Assembly (NCBI GenBank): GCA_902765735.1
Contig: CACXBB010000001.1
Location: 24,638-88,637 of the forward strand
Direction: 5' to 3'
Origin: an uncultured Eubacteriales bacterium
GTDB lineage: Bacteria; Bacillota; Clostridia; Christensenellales; Aristaeellaceae
DNA length: 64,000 bases
Shown here: positions 9,333 to 19,610 of the stretch, piece by piece
Layout: the number at the start of each line of letters is the position of its first letter
Numbering within the stretch: the stretch's first letter is position 1
The notes under the pieces: generated by a model
Told to the model about the DNA's origin: nothing
The model's input: the letters and a program-made list of their open reading frames with translations, nothing else
Databases searched by the model: none
Program-made: the position numbers and the translations under genes

Positions 9333-10916
9333 TCAGATCCCCAGCAGGTCGCTGTAAGCCTTCAGCGCGCCGTCGGTATCGTGGGCGAGCACGCGCTTGG
9401 CGAGCACCTTGCCCAGCTGCACGCCCTCCTGGTCGAAGCTGTTGACGTTCCAGCAGAAGCCCTGGAACATCACCTTGTTCTCGAAGTGAGCCAGCAGCGC
9501 GCCCAGGGCCTCGGGGGTGAGCTGCTCGCCGACGATGATGCTGGAGGGCCGTCCGCCGGCGAAGGCCTTGTTGGGGTTGTCGTCCTTCTTGCCGCAGGCG
9601 AAGGCCATGATCTGGGCGGCCACATTGGCGCACAGCTTCTGCTGGCTGGTGCTGCCCTGGATGACCACGTCCATGCCGGCCTGGTTCTTCTTAAAGCCCA
9701 CGAACTGCAGCGGCACGATGTCGGTGCCCTGGTGCAGAAGCTGGTAGAAGGAGTGCTGGCCGTTGGTGCCGGGCTCGCCGAAGATCACCGGGCCGGTGGC
9801 GTAGTCCACGGGTTCGCCGAAGCGGTTGACGGACTTGCCGTTGGACTCCATGTCGAGCTGCTGCAGGTGCGCCGGGAAGCGGCTCAACGCCTGGGAGTAG
9901 GGCAGCACGGCGGTGGCGGGGTAGCCCAGCACGTTGCGCTCGTACACGCCGATCAGCGCGTCGAGCATGGCGGGGTTTTTGAGGAGGTCGGGGTTCTTGG
10001 CGGTCTCGTCGGCGGCGTGCGCGCCGTTCAGGAAGCGCTCGAACACCTCGGGACCGAAGGCCAGCGACAGCACCACGCCGCCCACGCAGGAGGTGGAGGA
10101 GTAGCGACCGCCGATGTAGTCGTCCATGAAGAAGGCGGCCAGGTAGTCGGAGGACTTCGCCAGCGGCGAGGTCTCGCTGGTGACGGCCACCATGTGCTTC
10201 GAGGGGTCGAGCCCCGCGTTCTTGAGGGCGTCCTTCACGAAGGACTCGTTGGTCAGGGTCTCCAGCGTGGTGCCGGACTTGGACACCAGCACGAACAGCG
10301 CCCGGGACACGTCGATGCACTTGAGCACCGCCGCGGCGTCGTCGGGGTCCACGTTGCTGATGAATTTCGCTTCCATCTTAAAGGCGTCGTTCTGCCTGGC
10401 CCACTGCTCCAGCGCCAGGTACATGGCCCGGGGGCCCAGGTCGCTGCCGCCGATGCCGATCTGCACCACGGTGGTGAACTTCTCGCCCTTCGCGTTGGTG
10501 ATCTCCCCGGCGTGGACCCGCCTGGCGAAGGCCGCGGCCTTCATCTGCTGGGAGACGTAGAAGTCCCGCTTGTTCACGCCGTCGGCCACCACGTCGTCGC
10601 CGAGCTGGCCGCGGGTGAGCTGGTGCAGCACCAGCCGCTTCTCGCCAGTGTTGATGACCTCGCCGTTGTACAGCGCGGCGAACTTGTCGGTGAGCTGGGC
10701 CTCGTCGGCCAGCGCCTTCAGGGCGTCGAGCACCTCGCCGTCCACGCTCCGGGCGGCGTAGTTGAACTGAAGGCCGCCCGCCATGGGCGCGGCATACTGC
10801 GCCACGCGCTGCGCGCCGTTTTCGCCGGCCATCGCCTCCGCCAGGTTCACGCGGCCCTTCAGCCCCTTCAGCTTGCCGTATGCGGACAGGGTATCCAGAT
10901 TCTTCCAGGAAATCAT
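9333..10916 (-). CDS. pgi: Glucose-6-phosphate isomerase
   Basis: 527 residues, close to the usual length of the long bacterial form. Visible motifs: IGIGGSDLGPRAMYLAL, SKSGTTLETLTN (sugar-phosphate binding SIS fold), the signature around FGEPGTNGQHSFYQLLHQG, and a C-terminal Lys/His region. It interconverts glucose-6-P and fructose-6-P in glycolysis. Transcribed alone from a TATAAT promoter; the ribosome site is AAAGGATG. Confidence 0.97.
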   Translation of the reverse strand: MISWKNLDTLSAYGKLKGLKGRVNLAEAMAGENGAQRVAQYAAPMAGGLQFNYAARSVDGEVLDALKALADEAQLTDKFAALYNGEVINTGEKRLVLHQLTRGQLGDDVVADGVNKRDFYVSQQMKAAAFARRVHAGEITNAKGEKFTTVVQIGIGGSDLGPRAMYLALEQWARQNDAFKMEAKFISNVDPDDAAAVLKCIDVSRALFVLVSKSGTTLETLTNESFVKDALKNAGLDPSKHMVAVTSETSPLAKSSDYLAAFFMDDYIGGRYSSTSCVGGVVLSLAFGPEVFERFLNGAHAADETAKNPDLLKNPAMLDALIGVYERNVLGYPATAVLPYSQALSRFPAHLQQLDMESNGKSVNRFGEPVDYATGPVIFGEPGTNGQHSFYQLLHQGTDIVPLQFVGFKKNQAGMDVVIQGSTSQQKLCANVAAQIMAFACGKKDDNPNKAFAGGRPSSIIVGEQLTPEALGALLAHFENKVMFQGFCWNVNSFDQEGVQLGKVLAKRVLAHDTDGALKAYSDLLGI

Positions 10917-10951
10917 ATTGAATCATCCTTTCGCGGTTTCTTGATGTCACC

Positions 10952-10981
10952 ATTATACCAAAGCGGCGGGGGATTTGTCCA
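10952..10981 (-). promoter_or_regulatory. Promoter of pgi
   Basis: Minus strand TGGACA (10976-10981), 18 nt, TATAAT (10952-10957). Confidence 0.65.
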
Positions 10982-11027
10982 GTCCATGAAATAACCAAAA
11001 ATACGCGAAAATGCACGCTTGCCGCGC

Positions 11028-11056
11028 TTGACAACAATATGATGTAAAGGTATATT
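11028..11056 (+). promoter_or_regulatory. Promoter of the liv operon
   Basis: TTGACA (11028-11033), 17 nt, TATATT (11051-11056). Direct repeats of TTAACGA follow immediately (11055-11068). Confidence 0.8.
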
Positions 11057-11127
11057 AACGATTAACGATACGTGTATGCCTGTTTATGTATGCCGTAGCG
11101 TGAATCTTAGTTGGGAGGAATCCGAAT

Positions 11128-12264
11128 ATGAAGTTCACCAAGGCTCTCGCTGCAATGATCCTCGCCATCGTGATGGTCGTGGGTCTGGCCTCTGCCGCCA
11201 TGGCCGAGGATACGCTGAAGATCGGCGTCATCGGCCCCTTCACCGGCGCCGCCGCCATCTACGGCAACGCCTGCAAGTACGGCGCGCAGGTCGCCGCCGA
11301 GCAGATCAACGCCCAGGGCGGCGTTCAGATCGAGCTGCTCAACGAGGACGACGAGCACGATCCCGAGAAGTCCCTCAACGCCTATAACAACGTGCTTGAC
11401 AACGGCGCTCAGATGATCGCCGGCACCACCACCACCACTCCCTGCATCGCCGTGGGCGCCCAGGCCAACGAGGATCGCGTGTTCATGCTGACCCCCTCCG
11501 CCTCCTCCCCCGACGTGACCGCGAACAAGGACAACGTGTTCCAGGTGTGCTTCACCGATCCCGCCCAGGGCACCGCCTCCGCGCAGTACATCAAGGAGCA
11601 TGAGCTGGCCACCAAGATCGCCATCATCTACAACAACGCCGACGCCTACTCCACCGGCATCTATCAGACCTTCGTGGACGAAGCGCCCGCGCTGGGCCTG
11701 GAGATCGTCTCCACCACCACCTTCACCGACGAGACCACCGACTTCTCCGTGCAGGTTTCCGATGCGAAGGACGCCGGCGCCGACCTGGTGTTCCTGCCCA
11801 TCTACTACACCCCCGCTTCCATGATCCTGCAGACCGCCAAGACCATGGACTACGCGCCCGTGTTCTTCGGCGTGGACGGCATGGACGGCATCCTGACCAT
11901 GGAGGGCTTCGACGCCTCCCTGGCCGAGGGCGTGTTCATGCTGACCCCCTTCTCCGCCGATGCCGGGGACGAGGCTACCAAGGCCTTCGTTGCCCGCTAT
12001 CAGGAGATCACCGGCGAAATCCCGAACCAGTTCGCCGCCGACGCCTATGACGCCGTCAACGCGCTCTACACCGCCAGCCTGAACGCCGGCATCACCGGCG
12101 ATACCTCCGCCGAGGACGCCTGCGAGCTGCTGATCGAGCAGTTCAAGACCCTCCAGGTGGATGGCCTGACCGGCAGCATGACCTGGGACGAGACCGGCGC
12201 CGTGACCAAGACCCCCACCGCCGTCATCATCAAGGATGGCGCCTACGTGGGCTTCAACGGCTGA
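11128..12264 (+). CDS. livJ: Branched-chain amino-acid-type ABC transporter, substrate-binding protein
   Basis: 378 residues, type I periplasmic-binding fold of the Leu/Ile/Val family (LKIGVIGPFTGAAAIYGNACK near the mature N-terminus). The signal peptide is about residues 1-25 and ends AMA before ED, a signal peptidase I site; there is no lipobox cysteine, unusual for a Gram-positive binding protein. It would deliver an amino acid or related ligand to LivHMGF encoded just downstream; the exact ligand cannot be read from sequence. It is separated from livH by a 306-bp gap with a repeat and hairpins, which could lower expression of the membrane genes relative to the binding protein. Confidence 0.9.
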   Translation: MKFTKALAAMILAIVMVVGLASAAMAEDTLKIGVIGPFTGAAAIYGNACKYGAQVAAEQINAQGGVQIELLNEDDEHDPEKSLNAYNNVLDNGAQMIAGTTTTTPCIAVGAQANEDRVFMLTPSASSPDVTANKDNVFQVCFTDPAQGTASAQYIKEHELATKIAIIYNNADAYSTGIYQTFVDEAPALGLEIVSTTTFTDETTDFSVQVSDAKDAGADLVFLPIYYTPASMILQTAKTMDYAPVFFGVDGMDGILTMEGFDASLAEGVFMLTPFSADAGDEATKAFVARYQEITGEIPNQFAADAYDAVNALYTASLNAGITGDTSAEDACELLIEQFKTLQVDGLTGSMTWDETGAVTKTPTAVIIKDGAYVGFNG

Positions 12265-12320
12265 TCGATTTCGCGTTTCCCGGGGCTGCTTCAATACGGA
12301 TCAACACTGGGCGATTCGTC

Positions 12321-12370
12321 GTAGGGGCGGCATTCATGCCGCCCGCGGACGCCATGAATGGCGTCCCTAC
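12321..12370. repeat. Class A dispersed palindromic repeat
   Basis: 50 bp running from GTAGGGGCGG to CGTCCCTAC, with two internal palindromes (GGCATTCATGCC and GCCATGAATGGC). Same family as copies near 16136, 20574, 24641, 35946, 43227, 46093, 50103 and 54076. Confidence 0.8.
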
Positions 12371-12439
12371 AGTCGATCGCATCGCATTGTCGTCGTTTGG
12401 AGGCAGCCCCGGGACATGCCTTAATCAAGGTATGATGTG

Positions 12440-12540
12440 GTTGTACACGGGCGATGCTCTCATCGCCCACCCGTACACAACGGTTTGGAGGTAACTGACG
12501 ATTGTCAACAGAAGGGACTGCTGGCGATGGTCAGTTACCT
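12440..12540 (+). promoter_or_regulatory. livJ-livH intercistronic hairpins
   Basis: Two structures precede livH. A long imperfect hairpin spans 12440-12481 (core GGGCGATG/CATCGCCC). A perfect 11-nt inverted repeat AGGTAACTGAC/GTCAGTTACCT (12489-12499 with 12530-12540) lies 30 nt before the livH start. The second would enclose an AGGAGGT-like site and a TTG triplet. It may be an attenuator or an mRNA-stability element. Confidence 0.5.
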
Positions 12541-12570
12541 TATAATCATTTATTTGAGGAGTTGGATGAC

Positions 12571-13455
12571 ATGGTATCGTTCCTGCGATTCCTGATCAAC
12601 GGAATCAGCCTGGGCAGCGTGTACGCCATCATCGCGCTGGGATACACGATGGTCTATGGCATCGCCAAGATGCTGAACTTTGCCCACGGCGACGTGATCA
12701 TGGTGGGCGCGTACATCGCGTTCTGCGCGATGCAATACCTGAACCTGCCGCCGCTTTTGTCGGTGCTGTGCGCCATGCTGGTCTGCACGTGCCTGGGCGT
12801 GATCATCGAAGGGCTGGCCTACCGACCCCTCAGGCAGGCGCCCAAGCTGGCGGTGCTGATCACGGCCATCGGCGTGAGCTACTTTTTGCAGAACACGGCG
12901 CTGCTCATCTGGAGCTCCAACCCCAAGGTGTTCCCCTCCGTGTTCAGCGTGGGCCAGATCAAGCTGTTCGACGGCAACCTGGTGATCTCCTCGGAGACCA
13001 TACTGACCATCGCCGCCAACATCGTGATCATGGTGGCGCTGACGCTGTTCACCGGCCGCACCAAGATGGGCAAGGCCATGCGCGCGGTGTCGGAGGACAA
13101 GGGCGCGGCGGAGCTCATGGGCATCAACGTCAACCGCACTATCTCCCTGACCTTCGCCATCGGCTCGGCGCTGGCGGCCGTCGCGGGCGTGCTGCTGTGC
13201 TCGGCGTACCCGACGCTCCAGCCCACCACCGGCTCCATGCCCGGCATCAAGGCGTTCACGGCGGCGGTGTTCGGCGGCATCGGCTCCATCCCCGGGGCGA
13301 TGATCGGCGGGCTGCTGCTGGGCATCATCGAGATCCTGGGCAAGGCCTACATCTCCACGGAGCTGGGCGACGCGCTGGTGTTCGCGGTGCTCATCATCGT
13401 GCTGCTGTTCAAGCCCGCGGGTCTGCTGGGCAAGCCCGTGAACGAGAAAGTGTGA
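12571..13455 (+). CDS. livH: Branched-chain amino-acid ABC transporter permease LivH
   Basis: 294 residues, about eight hydrophobic helices, beginning MVSFLRFLINGISLGSVYAI, typical of LivH. First of the two permeases forming the membrane channel. Start 12571 is chosen because GAGGAG (12556-12561) lies 9 nt upstream; an in-frame TTG at 12502 is less likely. It contains the conserved permease loop around MRAVSEDKGAAELMGI. Its stop is followed 10 nt later by livM. Confidence 0.92.
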   Translation: MVSFLRFLINGISLGSVYAIIALGYTMVYGIAKMLNFAHGDVIMVGAYIAFCAMQYLNLPPLLSVLCAMLVCTCLGVIIEGLAYRPLRQAPKLAVLITAIGVSYFLQNTALLIWSSNPKVFPSVFSVGQIKLFDGNLVISSETILTIAANIVIMVALTLFTGRTKMGKAMRAVSEDKGAAELMGINVNRTISLTFAIGSALAAVAGVLLCSAYPTLQPTTGSMPGIKAFTAAVFGGIGSIPGAMIGGLLLGIIEILGKAYISTELGDALVFAVLIIVLLFKPAGLLGKPVNEKV

Positions 13456-13465
13456 GGTGCGGTGT

Positions 13466-14512
13466 ATGAAACTGAAAAAGAGTACGGTCAACAACCTCAT
13501 ATCCTTCGGCATCGTCATCATCGCGTTCATCGTGTGCCAGTCCATGATCTCCACCGGCATGATGAAGCGCTCCCTGCGGGGGCAGATGATCCCGATCTGC
13601 GTCTACATCGTCATGGCCGTGTCGCTCAACCTGGTGGTGGGCATCTCAGGCGAGCTCTCGCTGGGTCACGCGGGGTTCATGTCCATCGGCGCGTTCTCGG
13701 GCATCATCGCCTCGGCCTGGCTGCGGGCGGCCTTCGGGCTTGAAAACGAGCTCGTACGGCTGATCCTCTCCATGATCGCCGCGGGCGTGATGGCCGGCGT
13801 TTTCGGCGCGCTGATCGGCATTCCCGTACTGCGCCTGCGGGGCGACTACCTGGCCATCGTGACGCTGGCCTTCGGCGAGATCATACGCAACGTTTTAAAC
13901 TGCCTGTACTTCTCGCTGGACGGCAAGCGGCTGCACGTCGCCTTCAACAACCCCAACGTGCCCGGCACGATACTGCTCAACGGCCCCAACGGCGCCAAGG
14001 ACGTGGCCAAGATCGCCACCTTCCCGGCGGGCTTCGTGCTGATACTGTTTACGCTCTTCGTGGTGATGAACCTGATCAACAGCCGCTCCGGCCGCGCGAT
14101 CATGGCGGCGCGGGACAACCGCATCGCCGCCGAGGCCATGGGCATCAACGTCACCAAGTACAAGATGATGGCCTTCGTCACCGCCGCGGTACTGGCGGGC
14201 ATGGCGGGGGCGCTGTACGGCCTGAGCATGGCCACGGTGACCGCCTCGAAGTTCAAGTTCGACACCTCGATACTGGTGCTGGTGTTCGTCGTGCTGGGCG
14301 GCATCGGCAATATCTGGGGCTCCATCATCGCGGCGGCGCTTCTGACCGTGCTGCCCGAACTGCTCAGGGCCTTTGCCGATTACCGCATGCTGATCTACGC
14401 CATCGTGCTGATACTGGTCATGCTGGTGACCAACAATCCCACCATGCGGGCGCTGCTCGGCAAGCTGGTCCCCCGCAGGAACGGCCGGCAGAAGGGAGGC
14501 GCGGCGGCATGA
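13466..14512 (+). CDS. livM: Branched-chain amino-acid ABC transporter permease LivM
   Basis: 348 residues with 8-10 membrane helices and the LivM loop (RAIMAARDNRIAAEAMGINV). It starts at ATG 13466 with GAGGTG upstream and overlaps the livG start by 4 nt (ATGA), indicating translational coupling. Pairs with LivH. Confidence 0.92.
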   Translation: MKLKKSTVNNLISFGIVIIAFIVCQSMISTGMMKRSLRGQMIPICVYIVMAVSLNLVVGISGELSLGHAGFMSIGAFSGIIASAWLRAAFGLENELVRLILSMIAAGVMAGVFGALIGIPVLRLRGDYLAIVTLAFGEIIRNVLNCLYFSLDGKRLHVAFNNPNVPGTILLNGPNGAKDVAKIATFPAGFVLILFTLFVVMNLINSRSGRAIMAARDNRIAAEAMGINVTKYKMMAFVTAAVLAGMAGALYGLSMATVTASKFKFDTSILVLVFVVLGGIGNIWGSIIAAALLTVLPELLRAFADYRMLIYAIVLILVMLVTNNPTMRALLGKLVPRRNGRQKGGAAA

Positions 14513-15366
14513 GTGAAACCGTGAAGCGCAGACAGAACACCAAGATGGTGCCCGCCCCGAGCCACGGCATCATCCCCGAGCGCGACCTGTACGATTCCCC
14601 CGTGCTGGAGGCCCGGCACCTGGGCATCGAGTTCGGCGGTTTAAAGGCCGTGGACGACTTCAACCTCGTCATCGGCAAGACCGAGATCGCCGGCCTGATC
14701 GGCCCCAACGGCGCGGGCAAGACCACCGTGTTCAACCTGCTGACCAAGGTGTACCAGCCCACCATGGGCTCCATCATGCTAAACGGGCGCGACATGCACG
14801 GCATGAACACCGTGCAGGCCAACAAGCTGGGCATCGCCCGCACCTTCCAGAACATCCGACTGTTTGACAACATGACCGTGGAGGACAACGTGCGCATCGG
14901 CTTGCACAACCAGATCAGCTACGGCATGTTCTCCGGCATCTTCCGCCTGCCGGCCTACTGGCAGGGCGAGAAGCGCCAGCACGAAAAGGCCATGGAGCTT
15001 CTGAGCATATTCGACATGCAAGACATGGCGAAGGCCCAGGCGGGCTCGCTGCCCTACGGCGCGCAGCGGCGTCTGGAGATCGTGCGCGCGCTGGCCACGA
15101 AGCCGTCGCTTCTGTTGCTGGACGAGCCCGCGGCGGGCATGAACCCCCACGAGACCGAGGAGCTGATGAACAACATCGCCCGCATCCGTGACCAGTTCCA
15201 CATCGCCATCATGCTGATCGAGCACGATATGAACCTGGTCATGGGCGTGTGCGAGGGCATCTGCGTGTTGAACTACGGGCGCATCATCGCCAAGGGCACC
15301 CCGGACGAGATACAGTCCAATCCCACGGTCATTGAAGCCTATCTGGGCAAGAAGAAGGAGGGGTAA
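14509..15366 (+). CDS. livG: Branched-chain amino-acid ABC transporter ATPase LivG
   Basis: 285 residues. Walker A GPNGAGKTT, Q-loop in TFQNIRLF, the family's atypical signature LPYGAQRRLEI in place of LSGGQ, Walker B LLLLDEPAAGMNP, H-switch IEHDM. It has an N-terminal extension of about 30 residues before the ABC fold, longer than in most LivG. Overlaps livM by 4 nt. Confidence 0.94.
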   Translation: MSETVKRRQNTKMVPAPSHGIIPERDLYDSPVLEARHLGIEFGGLKAVDDFNLVIGKTEIAGLIGPNGAGKTTVFNLLTKVYQPTMGSIMLNGRDMHGMNTVQANKLGIARTFQNIRLFDNMTVEDNVRIGLHNQISYGMFSGIFRLPAYWQGEKRQHEKAMELLSIFDMQDMAKAQAGSLPYGAQRRLEIVRALATKPSLLLLDEPAAGMNPHETEELMNNIARIRDQFHIAIMLIEHDMNLVMGVCEGICVLNYGRIIAKGTPDEIQSNPTVIEAYLGKKKEG

Positions 15367-15368
15367 GC

Positions 15369-16094
15369 ATGAGTGAGAATGTCGGGACGCCCCTTCTCAA
15401 GGTGGAGGACATCCACGTCTACTACGGCTCCATACACGCCATCAAGGGCATATCCTTCGAGGTCAACGAGGGCGAGATCGTCACGCTGATCGGCGCCAAC
15501 GGCGCAGGCAAGTCCACCACGCTGAACACCGTGTCCGGGCTGTTGAAGCCCCGCATGGGCATGATCTCCTTCAAGGGGGAGAGCATCGTGGGCATCGGCG
15601 CGAACCGCATCGTGGGGAAGGGCATGGCGCTGTGCCCCGAGGGGCGGCGCGTGTTCCAGCAGATGACCGTCCGGGAGAACCTCGAGATGGGCGGCTTCTC
15701 CCGCCCCAAGGAGGAGATCCCCGCCTCGCTGGAGGACGTGTTCCAGCGCTTCCCGAGGCTGAAGGAGCGCGAAAAGCAGGTCGCGGGCACGCTGTCCGGC
15801 GGCGAGCAGCAGATGCTGGCCATGGGCCGCGCGCTGATGAGCAAGCCCAAGCTGCTGATGCTGGACGAGCCCTCCATGGGCCTGGCCCCGATATTGGTGG
15901 AGCAGATCTTCGACATCATCAAGGAGCTGCACGCCGCGGGCGTCACCATACTGCTGGTCGAGCAGAACGCCCAGATGGCGCTGTCCATCGCCGATCGCGC
16001 CTACGTGCTGGGCACCGGCAAGATCACCATCTCCGGCACCGCCGGGGACGTGCTCGCTGACGACCGCGTCCGCGCGGCGTACCTGGGCGGGTGA
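15369..16094 (+). CDS. livF: Branched-chain amino-acid ABC transporter ATPase LivF
   Basis: 241 residues. Walker A GANGAGKST, signature LSGGEQQMLAMGRAL, Walker B LLMLDEPSMGLAP, H-switch VEQNA. It starts 3 nt after livG and is the last gene of the operon. Confidence 0.94.
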   Translation: MSENVGTPLLKVEDIHVYYGSIHAIKGISFEVNEGEIVTLIGANGAGKSTTLNTVSGLLKPRMGMISFKGESIVGIGANRIVGKGMALCPEGRRVFQQMTVRENLEMGGFSRPKEEIPASLEDVFQRFPRLKEREKQVAGTLSGGEQQMLAMGRALMSKPKLLMLDEPSMGLAPILVEQIFDIIKELHAAGVTILLVEQNAQMALSIADRAYVLGTGKITISGTAGDVLADDRVRAAYLGG

Positions 16095-16135
16095 GGCAAA
16101 CGAGGAGAACCTAATCGATCGAGTGTACGCAAATT

Positions 16136-16214
16136 GTAGGGGCGGCGATGCGCCGCCCGCCGTGAAGGTACGTTGTGTATCGTACCCGGGCGGGCGCCGC
16201 ATCGGCGCCCCTAC
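16136..16214. repeat. Class A dispersed palindromic repeat (long form)
   Basis: 79 bp from GTAGGGGCGGCG to CGGCGCCCCTAC, ends inverted relative to each other, with GATGCGCCGCCC and GGGCGCCGCATC half-palindromes. Fills most of the convergent gap between livF and the UPF0371 gene. Confidence 0.8.
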
Positions 16215-16266
16215 GCATGTTATATGAATCTGTATGCGTTTTGAGACAGTCCTGTCCGTCTGTGTG

Positions 16267-17751
16267 TTATTTGTGGTAAAGCCGCTTCGTTTCATACGTC
16301 GGCTCGCAGGTGATGTTGACGCCCAGCTTGCCGAACATGCCCTCGTCCACCTGGGAGAGTATCACGGTGGAGTGGGCCTCGCAGCCCCTGAGGTCGCTCA
16401 GCGCGTCCATGGCCTTCTCGGCGTTTTGGTCGGTGGCGGCGCAGATGGCCAGGGCGACCAGCGTCTCGTCGGTATGCAGCCGGGGGTTGCGGTTGCCCAT
16501 GTGCTCCACCTTTAAGTGGTTGATGGGCTCGATGACGGTGGGGGAGATGAGTTTGATCTCATCCGGGATGCCCGAGAGCATCTTGAGCGCGTTGAGCAGG
16601 CAGGCGGAGGAGGCGCCCAGCAGCGACGAGGTCTTGCCGGTGACGATGGTGCCGTCGTTGAGCTCCAGCGCCACGGCGGGCTCGCCGGTCCTGTGGGCCA
16701 CCGCCAGCGCGGGCGCCACGGTGGAGCGGTCGGCGAGGTCCAGGTTCTGGGAGCGCATCAGCAGGTCCAGCTTCTGAAGCTCCGCCTCCGAGGCGTGGCC
16801 CTGTTTGACCGCGCAGGCCGTGCGGTAGTAGCGGCGGATGATCTCCTGCCGCGAGGCCTCGCAGCACACCGCGTCGTCCACGATGGACATGCCCGCCATG
16901 TTGACGCCCATGTCCGTGGGGCTCTTGTAGGGGCACTCGCCGTAGATGCGCTCGAATATGGCCCGCAGCACCGGGAAGATCTCGATATCGCGGTTGTAGT
17001 TGACCGCCTTCCTGTCGTAGGCCTCCAGGTGGAAGGGGTCGATCATGTTCACATCGTTCAGATCGGCGGTGGCGGCCTCGTAGGCCAGGTTCACCGGGTG
17101 CTTGAGGGGCAGGTTCCAGATGGGGAAGGTCTCGAACTTGGCGTAGCCCGCCTTGACGCCGCGCCGGTGCTCGTGGTAGAGCTGGCTCAGGCACGTGGCC
17201 ATCTTGCCGCTGCCCGGGCCGGGGGCGGTGACCACCACCAGGGAGCGGGTGGTCTCGATGTACTCGTTGCGGCCAAAACCCTCGTCTGAGACGATCAGCG
17301 GCACGTTGGCGGGGTAGTCATGTATGCGGTAGAGCCGGTAGACCCGAAGCCCCATGCCCTCCAGCCGGGCCTTGAACAGGTCCGCGCCGGGCTGGCCGGT
17401 GTACTGGGTGATGGCGACGGCGCCGACGTAGAGCCCGAAGTCCCGGAAGACGTCGATCAGGCGGATGACGTCCATGTCGTAGGTGATGCCCAGGTCGCTG
17501 CGCACCTTGTTCTTCTCGATGTCGTTGGCATTGATGGCGATGACGATCTCCGCCTGGTCCTTCAGCTCCAGCAGCATGCGGATCTTGTTGTCGGGCTGAA
17601 AGCCCGGCAGCACGCGGGAGGCGTGGTAGTCGTCGAACAGCTTGCCGCCGAACTCCAGATACAGCTTGCCGCCGAAAAAGTCGATGCGTTCGCGGATGCG
17701 GGTCGATTGAAGCTGAATGTATTTCCGACTGTCAAATCCAATCCTGTTCAT
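16267..17751 (-). CDS. DUF1846 / UPF0371 family protein
   Basis: 494 residues, the normal length for this family. It begins MNRIGFDSRKYIQLQS and contains a P-loop-like TAPGPGSGK (about residue 175). The family is widespread in Firmicutes, and structures suggest a nucleotide-binding fold, but the cellular role is not established. Start: the second ATG (17751) is chosen because AGGAGG abuts the first ATG and lies 6 nt before the second. It stands alone. Confidence 0.88.
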   Translation of the reverse strand: MNRIGFDSRKYIQLQSTRIRERIDFFGGKLYLEFGGKLFDDYHASRVLPGFQPDNKIRMLLELKDQAEIVIAINANDIEKNKVRSDLGITYDMDVIRLIDVFRDFGLYVGAVAITQYTGQPGADLFKARLEGMGLRVYRLYRIHDYPANVPLIVSDEGFGRNEYIETTRSLVVVTAPGPGSGKMATCLSQLYHEHRRGVKAGYAKFETFPIWNLPLKHPVNLAYEAATADLNDVNMIDPFHLEAYDRKAVNYNRDIEIFPVLRAIFERIYGECPYKSPTDMGVNMAGMSIVDDAVCCEASRQEIIRRYYRTACAVKQGHASEAELQKLDLLMRSQNLDLADRSTVAPALAVAHRTGEPAVALELNDGTIVTGKTSSLLGASSACLLNALKMLSGIPDEIKLISPTVIEPINHLKVEHMGNRNPRLHTDETLVALAICAATDQNAEKAMDALSDLRGCEAHSTVILSQVDEGMFGKLGVNITCEPTYETKRLYHK

Positions 17752-17868
17752 AACCATCCTCCTCGCGCGTCTGAGGCAAACACAATACAGAAATCATTAT
17801 AGCAAATTCCGGCAGGATACGTCATTACAAACGGATTAAAAATGCTGTCATATTTTTTCCGCGACTAC

Positions 17869-17897
17869 TGGTCAATGGACAGAAAACATGATATAAT
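17869..17897 (+). promoter_or_regulatory. Promoter of the FGGY kinase gene
   Basis: TGGTCA (17869-17874), 17 nt, TATAAT (17892-17897), in the 16-nt context shared with the promoter at 3888-3916. Confidence 0.6.
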
Positions 17898-17945
17898 GGT
17901 TAAGAAGAGGTTTTACCCGGATGCAGATAAGGAGGTTGACATACC

Positions 17946-19547
<1,602 letters not shown>

Positions 19548-19569
19548 TCGTCCCCAAAGGCATACAAAA

Positions 19570-19608
19570 CCTCCGCACAGGCAATACTTGCCTGTACGGA
19601 GGTTTTTT
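19570..19608 (+). terminator. Terminator after FGGY kinase that contains the sigG ribosome site
   Basis: 15-bp stem with one mismatch (19570-19584 with 19588-19602, loop TAC) followed by TTTTTT (19603-19608). The 3' arm ends CGGAGG, and the sigG ATG is at 19611, so the terminator arm doubles as the Shine-Dalgarno site with an 8-nt spacer. Confidence 0.88.
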
Positions 19609-19610
19609 CT

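Noticed and set aside
12502..12570. Upstream TTG start for livH
   Set aside because: It would add 23 residues unlike any LivH N-terminus and lies inside a hairpin, while ATG 12571 has GAGGAG at the right distance and begins a typical first helix.
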